Shown here in pieces: positions 49,654 to 57,908 of a DNA stretch of 64,000 nt. The notes under the pieces were generated by a model that did not search any database, was not told the DNA's origin, and saw only the letters and a program-made list of their open reading frames with translations. The DNA lies in the IMG/VR virus record IMGVR_UViG_3300044957_000713, positions 24,193 to 88,192 of that record; one strand, given 5' to 3'. Within the stretch, counting starts at the first letter, position 1. Every line of letters starts with the position of its first letter. The position numbers and the translations under genes were made by a program. Source of the DNA: a virus.

Positions 49654-52600
49654 TTAGACGGTACTTGATGTTGCAATCTGGCCTGCAGATATCTCACCTG
49701 TGTTCTTGATTCGCACAGGAATGTAGATAAACTCAACAGACTTGACAGGTTCAATAGCGATGTCAACATACAGTTCATTTCTGTCGATACGAGCTGGTGT
49801 GTTGTTTGATTCATCGCAAACTACCAAGTAGTCGTAGATACCACGTTTAGCGACCAAATCATTGAGTAGATTTTGAATGGAGCTAGAAATCTCATCGCGA
49901 GTGATTTGATCGTTGGGTTCAAACACAAAGTTCTTGCCAATGCTGTCTAGACGTGCTCTCAAGAATGCAACCAAACGTGCTACGTTGATACGATCCAGTG
50001 CGCTTGGTGCTGTAGCCTCTGTCTTGTTACCATAGTTCAAGATACCTGATCCAGGCAAGAACGTGATTGGGTTGATAGAGTTTTCATACAACACATCACG
50101 GATACCTTGACGGGTAGCTGTTGATACAAACTCTCCTGTCTGTGCGTTTACATATCCTAATGCAAATGCATTGTCAACAATACCACGGCGTGTACCAGCT
50201 GGTGCCAACCATGGATAACTGACTTCGTCGCTACGCAAGATAGTACGGATCATCATATGGCTAGGTGGTTGTACCACTGTGGCACCTAAAAGATCTGTGG
50301 TCTGACATGAAGGATAAAAAGTGCCTAGAAATGCATCTGCTGTGACCAGGCCGTCTTCGCTGTCTAACCCCATACCTGCGGCATTGGTAGCCCAGGCAGT
50401 GATAGCATCAGCGCTGTCATCTAGTCGCATTGGTGTGTCACCAATCACAAACGCTGTTTGACCGCGTTCGTTGTTGAGTGCTACCATGTTAGGAATCAGC
50501 TCAGGGTAGTTTGGTGTAGCTATCAAGTTAAACTGGCGTTGTTCTTCGCGCAGTTCCTGATTGCTGTCAATGCTGGACTTCATGGCCATTACCACCATGG
50601 CACGCACTGCTTTACGGCCCATGTAAGGAGCACCGTTGTCTTGCAATCCGCTGGCAGTGACCCATGCATCTGTTACAGTGCCTGTGAATGTAGGATAGTC
50701 AGTGGTGTTGAAATAATCAACTTTGAAGCTTTTGACATTAAATCCTGAACGACGCAAGTTGAATCCCAACATGCCTTCTGGATAGAGACTGTAATCTGGT
50801 GCATCTGGATCCAGATATGAGCTAGACAACAAGCTAGTTATAGTTGGCTTAGGTGCGGTGATAGGGTCTGTGTCTCCATTGGTAGCCCAACGGAAATCTG
50901 CAAACTCCACGCCATTGGGTGTGGTTTGATCTGTATTGTCAAGCAGTACCCATTGATCTGTGCCGTCCAAAGGTTCCCAACGCTTGATTATAGGATACTG
51001 TTCTAAATCACTGATGTCAATCCACAGATCACCGTACACTAGATCAGTGCCGTCAGTCTGTAGAGTAGGAGCAGTCACAGACACAATAGGACCTGTCGGA
51101 TTGGTCAGTGTCAAGTTGAACCCACGTGAATCGTTGTCCACTGTTTTGTAACCTTTCCAGTTGGTTCCATCATTGATCATGATGTCAACTTGGTCAGTGG
51201 CAGAATAGTACCACAAACGACCATCAGCAGGATCTTGATCAGGTGCTGAATCTGATGCTGTATAGGTGAGTGACACCCAGTTGCTCAAGGTCAGTCCATT
51301 GGCAACATCATCAGGAGTGGTATATTTGACTCCTTCTACTTGGATGTTGAATCCAGCATCAGCAGTTGGTGTACCAACTGTGTCAACTAACACAATACTA
51401 CCGCCCTGTGTATGCTGTATTTGTACAGCACCATCACTGGTAACTCCGGCTGTGGTATTTGCCACATTAGCAGCCAAGAATGCAGTGACAAAGTCTGCGG
51501 CTGTGGTACCGCCCAGAGTGGCAGTCACGGTTGAAGTTAGATTGTTACTGTTCTTGACACTGGCTTGAATAGTGAAAGTATCACCAGGTGTGAATGTGGG
51601 CAATGTGTCATCGCCTGTGACAATAGTTGAACCACTTTGCAGGCGTTCAAAAATCTTCAGCGTAAAAGTATCATCGTCGTTGACGTCATATTGAGCATAG
51701 GTACTGCCAGCAGCGATATTGCGGCCGCCACCAGCTGGATCAAGAGCTTTGTTTGCATACTGATCGTTTTCATAGATAGGACATGTTTGTTGGATGAACA
51801 AGCTCAGCGTAGAGCTGAACTTCTTGACCACCAGGTTTGCACCCTGATTTACATTGTTAGTCTTGTTCCAAACTGATCCAGATGGGTGAGGCTCAGAACT
51901 GCTGGATCTCCACTGTGGAACAGTATAGTTTGGACTGGCCTGTAACACAGGTGCCCAGTAGATTTTTGGCGTGATGCCCACGGCAGCCAAAACATCGCCT
52001 GAACCGTCGCGCACATCAAGAATACCGTTACCGTTGTCAGTAGAACTATCGTCTGTGCCTCGGCCATCGATATACAACACCAGTTTGCCACTGACGTTTT
52101 GAGCACTGATACCCGAATCGCTAGGCATATCACTGTTTATAGTTGTAGCTAGCTGTGTAACGTTGGTTCCTGAGAAGTTAATCAGTGTGTCATTGAGGAA
52201 GAATGTACCGGCAGTCAGGGTTGGATTGGTAGCTGTACCAATCACTGATGGCCATGAATTTTTCCAATCATTGCTGCCAACCAGCACCCAAGTGTTGGCT
52301 GCCACAGTGGGATTGCTTTCTGTGTTACCGCCAGTTTTATAATAAACTGGGTTGCTAGAGTTGGTTGCAACCACAGCGTAGTCGCCAATGTTGCCAATGC
52401 TGTCTTTGGGAATACCGCTGTCAAGATCATCAGTGCTGACAAGCACAATAGGTGTTTTCAGTGTGAATGCAGAGTTAGTGAAGCTCCACTCAAAAATGCC
52501 CCATGCTGATTCCAGAGTATCTAGCCAGTAAGTGCCATTGTCTGGACTACCAGTAGGACGTGTTAGACTGGCTGTAAGTTCGCTGAGATCAATGTCGGAA

Positions 52601-52932
52601 CGCTGTACATAGCAACGATTTGATATGCCCAGTGCTGAATAAGCCGCAAGCAATCCATATTCGTTGAGTTCGTAGCCGTTGATGGGCGTGCCTGCTGTGG
52701 TTTGATAAAAGAATGGATTACCAAACGTATTGACCAAATCTCTCTGTGAAGAGATTAAATAAACCTTGCCAGCATTGGCCGCTGTGGTGCCGGCAGCAAT
52801 GCCTACACCGCTACCGCTGATCTTGTTCTGCGCTGTGGCGATCAAGACGAACGGTATTGAATTAGTTGGGGCTGGTAAGTAGTTACTTTCGTCAATGATT
52901 GTAACTTCTACGCCTGGGGAAACTAGTGCCAT
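49654..52932 (-). CDS. gp18: tail sheath protein (T4 gp18), enlarged
   Basis: A 1092-aa protein, against 659 aa in T4. The N-terminus MALVSPGVEVTIIDESNYLP and the C-terminal block from NLIATPNYPELIPNMVALNN through PWLAPAGTRRGIVDN to RGIYDYLVVCDESNNTPARI are classic sheath modules. The middle (about residues 170-680) is a long Thr/Ser/Asp-rich beta region, probably surface-exposed inserted domains. I start it at the ATG at 52932 with an AAGGA SD; 39 upstream in-frame codons precede it and look non-coding. CTAAATA lies 32 nt upstream. Confidence 0.93.
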   Translation of the reverse strand: MALVSPGVEVTIIDESNYLPAPTNSIPFVLIATAQNKISGSGVGIAAGTTAANAGKVYLISSQRDLVNTFGNPFFYQTTAGTPINGYELNEYGLLAAYSALGISNRCYVQRSDIDLSELTASLTRPTGSPDNGTYWLDTLESAWGIFEWSFTNSAFTLKTPIVLVSTDDLDSGIPKDSIGNIGDYAVVATNSSNPVYYKTGGNTESNPTVAANTWVLVGSNDWKNSWPSVIGTATNPTLTAGTFFLNDTLINFSGTNVTQLATTINSDMPSDSGISAQNVSGKLVLYIDGRGTDDSSTDNGNGILDVRDGSGDVLAAVGITPKIYWAPVLQASPNYTVPQWRSSSSEPHPSGSVWNKTNNVNQGANLVVKKFSSTLSLFIQQTCPIYENDQYANKALDPAGGGRNIAAGSTYAQYDVNDDDTFTLKIFERLQSGSTIVTGDDTLPTFTPGDTFTIQASVKNSNNLTSTVTATLGGTTAADFVTAFLAANVANTTAGVTSDGAVQIQHTQGGSIVLVDTVGTPTADAGFNIQVEGVKYTTPDDVANGLTLSNWVSLTYTASDSAPDQDPADGRLWYYSATDQVDIMINDGTNWKGYKTVDNDSRGFNLTLTNPTGPIVSVTAPTLQTDGTDLVYGDLWIDISDLEQYPIIKRWEPLDGTDQWVLLDNTDQTTPNGVEFADFRWATNGDTDPITAPKPTITSLLSSSYLDPDAPDYSLYPEGMLGFNLRRSGFNVKSFKVDYFNTTDYPTFTGTVTDAWVTASGLQDNGAPYMGRKAVRAMVVMAMKSSIDSNQELREEQRQFNLIATPNYPELIPNMVALNNERGQTAFVIGDTPMRLDDSADAITAWATNAAGMGLDSEDGLVTADAFLGTFYPSCQTTDLLGATVVQPPSHMMIRTILRSDEVSYPWLAPAGTRRGIVDNAFALGYVNAQTGEFVSTATRQGIRDVLYENSINPITFLPGSGILNYGNKTEATAPSALDRINVARLVAFLRARLDSIGKNFVFEPNDQITRDEISSSIQNLLNDLVAKRGIYDYLVVCDESNNTPARIDRNELYVDIAIEPVKSVEFIYIPVRIKNTGEISAGQIATSSTV

Positions 52933-52964
52933 GTGTCTGTTCCTTCTATAAAAAGTGCTATTCA

Positions 52965-52971
52965 TATTTAG
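52965..52971 (-). promoter_or_regulatory. late promoter element of gp18 (CTAAATA)
   Basis: CTAAATA on the minus strand, 32 nt before the ATG at 52932, with an SD between. Confidence 0.5.
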
Positions 52972-53025
52972 CGGCAGGCACCAAAACCGCTGTCTAACCT
53001 TGCCCTTACCTAAGGTTTTGTAGGC

Positions 53026-53032
53026 GTAAATA
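53026..53032 (+). promoter_or_regulatory. late-promoter-like element, leaderless type
   Basis: GTAAATA on the plus strand, 4 nt before the ATG at 53037, with no SD. Confidence 0.4.
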
Positions 53033-53036
53033 CAAC

Positions 53037-53384
53037 ATGACTCGCCCAATGTGCAAGGCCTGTGCCAAGAATCCCACTGCTATCAACTGCTACAGAGATG
53101 ATAAAATCTATTATCGCAGTCGATGTGATGCTTGTATACGCAAAGGACGCAAACAAAAACCAGCTATACCTCGTTGGCAATCAGCTGGTTATAAGAAAAA
53201 AATGATTTGTGATCGTTGTGGATTTAGAGCCAAGAGCACTGCACAAATCCTAGTTTATCACATGGATGGAAATCTCAATAACTCTGATCTACGCAATCTT
53301 AAAAGTATTTGTTTGAACTGCACTGTGGAAGTTACTCGAAGCGATTTGCCTTGGCGTCACGGAGACCTTGAAGAAGATCGTTGA
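53037..53384 (+). CDS. treble-clef/HNH-type zinc protein (endonuclease VII-like)
   Basis: A 115-aa plus-strand singleton. Four CxxC pairs: MCKAC, RCDAC, ICDRC and ICLNC. VYHMDGNLNNSDLRNLKSIC has the His-Asp-Asn arrangement of endonuclease VII/HNH enzymes, which resolve branched DNA before packaging in T4 (gp49). The protein is small and heavily zinc-binding, so a nuclease role is likely but not certain. Its end overlaps the dNMP kinase pseudogene convergently by 53 nt. Confidence 0.7.
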   Translation: MTRPMCKACAKNPTAINCYRDDKIYYRSRCDACIRKGRKQKPAIPRWQSAGYKKKMICDRCGFRAKSTAQILVYHMDGNLNNSDLRNLKSICLNCTVEVTRSDLPWRHGDLEEDR

Positions 53385-53978
53385 CCTGGGTATATAGTTG
53401 ATCTAATGTGCTGTTGTTATCTAGCACAGCATCAAACTTAGTGTCTACCCAAGCAGTTTTGCTGGCATGGACTTTTTGCTTGATCAACTCCCACTTGGCT
53501 GTTTCTTAACCCTTGAGATTATCTTCTAGCGCAAAATCGTACCATTCGGGCTCGGGTCCTGGCACCACTCTCGGCACAATACCATCTTGATTCCTGATAA
53601 CTTTGATTTTGTTAGGAAACCTGCAGTCCAAAATAACCACGTCATCTTGACTATTACGCAGTTTGTTTTCCAGGCTGGCAATCGAGATATTGTCATGAAT
53701 CCTTTGCGGCATACTTCTGTGCCCCAGTATTGCAGAATCCAGCGAGGAGTTATAGCTTGATTTAAACGCTGTCTCCACCACGTATCTACTTGTTCGCGCC
53801 ATTCACGGGCTTGTTTTGTGCGCCCTTCCAGCATGGTTTAATCCCAATCAAACACAGATCTCACAGCATTTTTCAGTGTGTTGACACAGCTTTCACGCCT
53901 AAACTGATATATATTAACCAGGTAGTCTGCAATGGTGTCTTTGCCAGATCCAATGAATCCACAGATTCCAATGATCAT
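53332..53978 (-). pseudogene. gp1: broken dNMP kinase gene (T4 gp1-like)
   Basis: The minus strand reads as a phage deoxynucleoside monophosphate kinase in three pieces. Piece 1 (from 53978) is MIIGICGFIGSGKDTIADYL with the P-loop, ending at an in-frame TAA at 53838-53840. Piece 2 continues in the same frame with MLEGRTKQAREWREQ to GTEVCRKGF. A one-base deletion then shifts the frame to HDNISIASLENKLRN...VVILDCRFPNKIK, which ends at a second TAA at 53506-53508. The C-terminal HASKTAWVDTKFDAVLDNN and following reach a stop at 53332-53334. Restored length would be about 215 aa. Two nonsense changes and a frameshift indicate real decay. Confidence 0.85.
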
Positions 53979-54496
53979 ACCAGTTCCTTTATTTTTAACA
54001 TTTCTAGAGAGTCGTGTAACAGATCAATCTGCCTACGGCAGTCTTCCAAGGCATGATGACTGGCATGATATTTGTTTAGACCTGGGCAAAGTCCGTATAC
54101 TGTGCGAGCATCACGCACCACATAGTATTTCCAGGGAAGTGCCAACCCAAAGCTCTTGTAAGCATGTTCAAGGATATTCATGTCAAAGGTAGGTCCGTTG
54201 GCCCAGATACGTTTGGAGTGCCAGACAATGCGCCCCAGTTCTTCTAGTGCTTGCGACAGCGGAATACGTCCTTCTGGGTTGAATGCTTCGTCCTTGGCTG
54301 CTAGCGGCTGGGTGGCCCACCAATCAATGGTACCTTTCTCGATGTTGCGACCTGGCTGACTTTCTATATCAACACGAGCATAGTATTGTTGATCAAAATA
54401 TCCGCGAGAAAATGGGTCAAACGCCTGTGCGGCAATGGTAAGAATACAGGCTTCAGGGCCTGTACCCACAGTTTCAATGTCAATCATTAGGTCCAT
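53975..54496 (-). CDS. dexA: DexA-like 3'-5' exonuclease
   Basis: A 173-aa DEDD-family exonuclease (T4 DexA: 227 aa). MIDIETVGTGP supplies D6 and E8, NGPTFDMNIL supplies D105, and HHALEDCRRQ the His-Asp pair (H148, D152). It probably degrades ssDNA ends. A perfect TTGACT-17-TATAAT promoter ends 5 nt before the ATG, with no SD, so early mRNA may be leaderless. The stop overlaps the ATG of the broken dNMP kinase (ATGA). Confidence 0.85.
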   Translation of the reverse strand: MDLMIDIETVGTGPEACILTIAAQAFDPFSRGYFDQQYYARVDIESQPGRNIEKGTIDWWATQPLAAKDEAFNPEGRIPLSQALEELGRIVWHSKRIWANGPTFDMNILEHAYKSFGLALPWKYYVVRDARTVYGLCPGLNKYHASHHALEDCRRQIDLLHDSLEMLKIKELV

Positions 54497-54501
54497 GCTG
54501 T

Positions 54502-54530
54502 ATTATAGCATGAGCCGACTATGAAGTCAA
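54502..54530 (-). promoter_or_regulatory. sigma-70-like promoter of the dexA-like gene
   Basis: TTGACT, 17-bp spacer ending in TGC (extended -10), TATAAT, on the minus strand. The -10 ends 5 nt before the ATG at 54496. Confidence 0.75.
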
Positions 54531-54539
54531 ACAGGAGAT

Positions 54540-55310
54540 TTAACCAATAACAAAGGTCAAAGGCTCGGATCCGTCTACGTATTGTTTGAGCTCTTCCACC
54601 TTGAGGTCCATTTGCGCCTGTGCTTCGCCTTTGAGTGCGGCACCATTCAGGGTGCTCCCGCCTTGTGGTCCGGCAATCTGGGCAAACTTTTCACGGGCCT
54701 CGCCAATGATCATCTTGCAAGCGGCTACCATGTAATCTCTGATCCATTGATTGATTTGATAGGTGCTGAGCAGAGAAATCTCTGGTTTGAGTTGATAAAC
54801 CCAGAGCAAAATAACTTCGCCTGTGCCTTTGGGATCGCGCATGAACTGTATCTGCTTGGTCACTGGATTGAAGGTATAGTTCAAAAATCCACCAAACATA
54901 CGGGCAGCCAGTTCCACATACTGTGTGTAAAAATCATATGTGGCTAGGCCACCGGCTGTACTGTAGTTCAACAGATAGGTGTTGAGAGTGTTCGAACTAA
55001 ACGGATCAAAACTGGATGAATACGGACCTTGAGAGTTACCTATGGTGCGGCGAAAGGCCTGTCTCACACTATTGACTTCCTGTGGCAAGGTATAGATATT
55101 GACGTCTTCAATCAGCGTTAAAAAAATATAGCACTCTTCATAGGCATTCTGCGCACGTTGGCGATAAGTGCCTATGGTACGTTGATATGCGGCTTCATAG
55201 TGTGCAGGGTCCAGCTCGAGATCAATGATATTATCGCCCAGAGTCAAGCGCACATATTCAATGAGATTTTGTTTGAGCGTATCTAGTGTTGATTCATTTT
55301 GATCCGGCAT
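54540..55310 (-). CDS. gp13: neck protein, gp13-like
   Basis: A 256-aa protein (T4 gp13: 309 aa). YVRLTLGDNIIDLELDPAHY, YEECYIFLTLIEDVNIYTLP and FMRDPKGTGEVILLWVYQL resemble T4-like neck proteins that close the filled head and join the tail. The partner gp14 is encoded divergently nearby. AGGAG SD and GTAAATA 19 nt upstream. The assignment is by pattern and context. Confidence 0.65.
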   Translation of the reverse strand: MPDQNESTLDTLKQNLIEYVRLTLGDNIIDLELDPAHYEAAYQRTIGTYRQRAQNAYEECYIFLTLIEDVNIYTLPQEVNSVRQAFRRTIGNSQGPYSSSFDPFSSNTLNTYLLNYSTAGGLATYDFYTQYVELAARMFGGFLNYTFNPVTKQIQFMRDPKGTGEVILLWVYQLKPEISLLSTYQINQWIRDYMVAACKMIIGEAREKFAQIAGPQGGSTLNGAALKGEAQAQMDLKVEELKQYVDGSEPLTFVIG

Positions 55311-55329
55311 TGGGGACTCCTGTTCCCTG

Positions 55330-55336
55330 TATTTAC
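55330..55336 (-). promoter_or_regulatory. late promoter element (GTAAATA)
   Basis: GTAAATA on the minus strand, 19 nt before the ATG at 55310, with AGGAG between. Confidence 0.5.
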
Positions 55337-56508
55337 CAGGCTTTGAGTATGATCAAGCTCTCATTACCACGCCCATTGTACTTGACTTCTGTGGCTTTGA
55401 TATCTTTGAAATACTTGCGCTGGGCAGGCTTTCCTCCGGCCAGTAGAGCTTTGAGCTGTTCTGCTGGCTTGCGCAGAGTCTTTTGATTGGTTGTGCCTGT
55501 GTCAAAGCCCACGATGCTGGACCCTTTAACTGAAAAACTGCCAGCGTGTTGATCTGCAACCACATGGATCAGTTTACGTTTTTTGGTGTTGTACAGCCAG
55601 GCTTCTGATGCACCTACCAGTTTGGCCGGAGATTCTGATACGAGCTTAAGCTCGGCGAAATTCTTTAGGAACTTGAATTTGCTGGCTTGCTTTTCCGGGC
55701 TTACTGCTTTCTTGGCACGAGGTTTGCGTTCTACTTTCTTGATTTGTACATAGTTGCCGCAATCCGCGATCACTTGCTCGCTGAACTTTAGAAAGTTCTT
55801 GAGCTGTGTTCTGGTCCATGAGCTGTAACCTTCTACCAACTGAGCATCTTTGCCAGCAATGACTTGTTTAATCTCGGTCGCTCGTTTTTTCCAATGATCA
55901 ACGATGGTGCTCACCATTTGCGGCGCAACATTCATACCACGCATCAAAGTGATGGGTTTGTAATCTGCACTCATTCTAGCGCCGGCCAAAATAAAGTCGT
56001 CAAACATACCTTCAAGTTCGCCGGCACATTCTAATACTTTTTCACGCAAGCGATCCTGGATTGTGATGCGGGCAGTTTCTGCTTGTTTTTCGGCCTTGTC
56101 ATCAGTTGATGCTTGTTCTTGAGCCGATAGTTTTATAGCTGGTTTGTGTTTTTCAAGCAGGGCACTGACAGAGTTTTTGACAAACAACAGTTCATGTTCT
56201 GTGAGCTCTAATCCCATGATGTTCATGCGGCAGAGCCAACCCAGAGTGCTGGGAACACCCTGTTCTGGCACACTGCGAAATGCTTTGGTGTTTTTATCTT
56301 CGTGACGATTCAACCAATCTGCCACAAACTCCTTGGCTTCTTTCTTGTCCAAATAATAGTTGTACCAGTTAAATGCTCGACCCAGAGTACTGGCTCGGCA
56401 CTCGCCATCGGGTTGAAACTTCCATGCAGGTTCTTCGCCCATGTATTTGGTATCTGCGGCGCGGATATGCAAAGGTTTGGCAGGTTTGAGTGCAGTGGTA
56501 GATTTCAA
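55333..56508 (-). CDS. conserved early phage protein, function unknown
   Basis: A 391-aa soluble protein, helical in the first 260 aa (LTEHELLFVKNSVSALLEKH, TARITIQDRLREKVLECAGE), with a basic linker (VERKPRAKKAVSPEKQ) and a C-terminal beta domain (AWLYNTKKRKLIHVVADQ...). No catalytic motif is recognised. A TTGACC-17-TAAAAT promoter at 56534-56562 suggests early transcription, unlike the neck genes around it. The basic linker suggests nucleic acid or ribosome contact. Confidence 0.65.
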   Translation of the reverse strand: MKSTTALKPAKPLHIRAADTKYMGEEPAWKFQPDGECRASTLGRAFNWYNYYLDKKEAKEFVADWLNRHEDKNTKAFRSVPEQGVPSTLGWLCRMNIMGLELTEHELLFVKNSVSALLEKHKPAIKLSAQEQASTDDKAEKQAETARITIQDRLREKVLECAGELEGMFDDFILAGARMSADYKPITLMRGMNVAPQMVSTIVDHWKKRATEIKQVIAGKDAQLVEGYSSWTRTQLKNFLKFSEQVIADCGNYVQIKKVERKPRAKKAVSPEKQASKFKFLKNFAELKLVSESPAKLVGASEAWLYNTKKRKLIHVVADQHAGSFSVKGSSIVGFDTGTTNQKTLRKPAEQLKALLAGGKPAQRKYFKDIKATEVKYNGRGNESLIILKAW

Positions 56509-56533
56509 AGCGGCTCCATGTTGATAATGTAGT

Positions 56534-56562
56534 ATTTTAGCACATTTGGATTTTCAGGTCAA
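56534..56562 (-). promoter_or_regulatory. sigma-70-like early promoter
   Basis: TTGACC, 17-bp spacer ending in TGC, TAAAAT on the minus strand. It shares GGTTGACC and the TGC-extended -10 with promoters P2 and P3 at 22.4-22.5 kb. Confidence 0.7.
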
Positions 56563-56568
56563 CCTACC

Positions 56569-56576
56569 CATAAATA
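56569..56576 (+). promoter_or_regulatory. late promoter of the gp14 operon, leaderless type
   Basis: CATAAATA on the plus strand, 6 nt before the gp14 ATG at 56583; no SD. Confidence 0.5.
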
Positions 56577-56582
56577 CTAACT

Positions 56583-57908
56583 ATGCCCAGACTCAGTCTT
56601 TATCGCCCAAATCGCCAGAATGATTATAAGTTTTTGGACCGCACCATATCAGAAATGTACACTGTGGGCGGGTTAGACATCTATGTCCACAAGTATCTGG
56701 GATCAAAACCCCACGGTGATGACTCAAGTTCGCAGACTGGTGGTACACAGGATGCCACCCAACCAGCATATAGTTATGAAAATCCACTGTTTGTCGAAGA
56801 TCTATTACTGATTGAAAACAGAGATAGGGTCTACAGCACAGATGTGTACGTCATGCGAGGTATTTACAATCAACAGGACATTGACTTTGACCTTACCCAG
56901 TTTGGCTTGTTCTTAAACAACGATACCTTGTTTATCACCTTCCACTACAACGACATGATAGACACGCTGGGTCGCAAACTGATGTCAGGTGATGTACTGG
57001 AGTTTCCCAATCTCAAAGATTACAATCCTTTGAACGAAGCCTTGCCCAAGGCCTTGCCCAAATACTATGTGATACAAGACACTGCATTTGCCAGCGAGGG
57101 TTTTAGTGCCACGTGGCTGCCGCACCTTTGGCGTGTAAAAGCCACACCATTGGTTGGCGCACAAGAATACAACGACATCCTCAGCAAGCCTTTTGCACAG
57201 GATAACATTTGGGATCCAGGTAACTACTACCCTCGAGCTAGCATAGTGCTAGATGGCAATACCTATTACAAAGCCAAAGATCCTGTGCCAGTGGGCACGC
57301 CTATCACTGATCCACTTTGGGAAGTATACACTCCTGCTACCATACAAGAAAGCATTGGAACACGCAAAAAAGATTATGAACTCAATGATGCTATTTTGGC
57401 ACAGGCCGAGTTTGAAGTTCCAAAATCAGGCTACGATGCTGTAAAGTTTTATATAGTACCCACAAACATTGATGGCACACCAGCAGATCCAGCCTCCAAT
57501 CCCACAGTGGACTATACTTTGGTATCTGTAGATAGTACCAATGTCAACTCAGACGCCACTGCTGTGACTCCGCGTGGCGATGGATACACTGCTGGCTATT
57601 TGTCAGGAGACGGTGTTGCACCCAATGGTTTCACAGTTACACCGGGCATTAACTTTCCTCTCAACGCACAAGAAGGTGACTATTTACTGCGGTTGGATTA
57701 TTTTCCCAATAGACTGTTTCGTTTTTCTGGACGTCGTTGGGTCAAGATTGAAGATGCCGTACGTACCAACCTTACACCCGGGCCAGAAAACACAACTCTG
57801 CGTAGCAGTTTTGTCAACAACACTGCCACAACACCAACAGCAGATCGTGGACCAATACCACAGCGACAAGGTCTTAGCAATATTCTCAAACCTGAGGCGG
57901 ATAACTAA
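56583..57908 (+). CDS. gp14: neck protein (T4 gp14)
   Basis: A 441-aa protein, larger than T4 gp14 (256 aa). VYVMRGIYNQQDIDFDLTQF, LFITFHYNDMIDTLGRKLMSGDVLEFP and LPKYYVIQD...LWRVKATPLVGAQEYNDIL are the gp14 landmarks. The extra region about 235-360 includes a carbohydrate-binding-like motif (WDPGNYYPRASIVLDGNTYYKAKDP). It joins head and tail with gp13. First gene of a three-gene plus-strand operon with gp15 and a Nudix enzyme. Confidence 0.88.
   Translation: MPRLSLYRPNRQNDYKFLDRTISEMYTVGGLDIYVHKYLGSKPHGDDSSSQTGGTQDATQPAYSYENPLFVEDLLLIENRDRVYSTDVYVMRGIYNQQDIDFDLTQFGLFLNNDTLFITFHYNDMIDTLGRKLMSGDVLEFPNLKDYNPLNEALPKALPKYYVIQDTAFASEGFSATWLPHLWRVKATPLVGAQEYNDILSKPFAQDNIWDPGNYYPRASIVLDGNTYYKAKDPVPVGTPITDPLWEVYTPATIQESIGTRKKDYELNDAILAQAEFEVPKSGYDAVKFYIVPTNIDGTPADPASNPTVDYTLVSVDSTNVNSDATAVTPRGDGYTAGYLSGDGVAPNGFTVTPGINFPLNAQEGDYLLRLDYFPNRLFRFSGRRWVKIEDAVRTNLTPGPENTTLRSSFVNNTATTPTADRGPIPQRQGLSNILKPEADN

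Noticed and set aside
52933-53049. 39-codon upstream extension of gp18
   Set aside because: It contains the late element and SD of gp18, and the sheath family begins at MALVSPGVEV.
53506-53840. Stop-codon reassignment or programmed readthrough of TAA in the dNMP kinase
   Set aside because: Many intact genes here end in TAA, and a separate frameshift is also needed, so gene decay is simpler.
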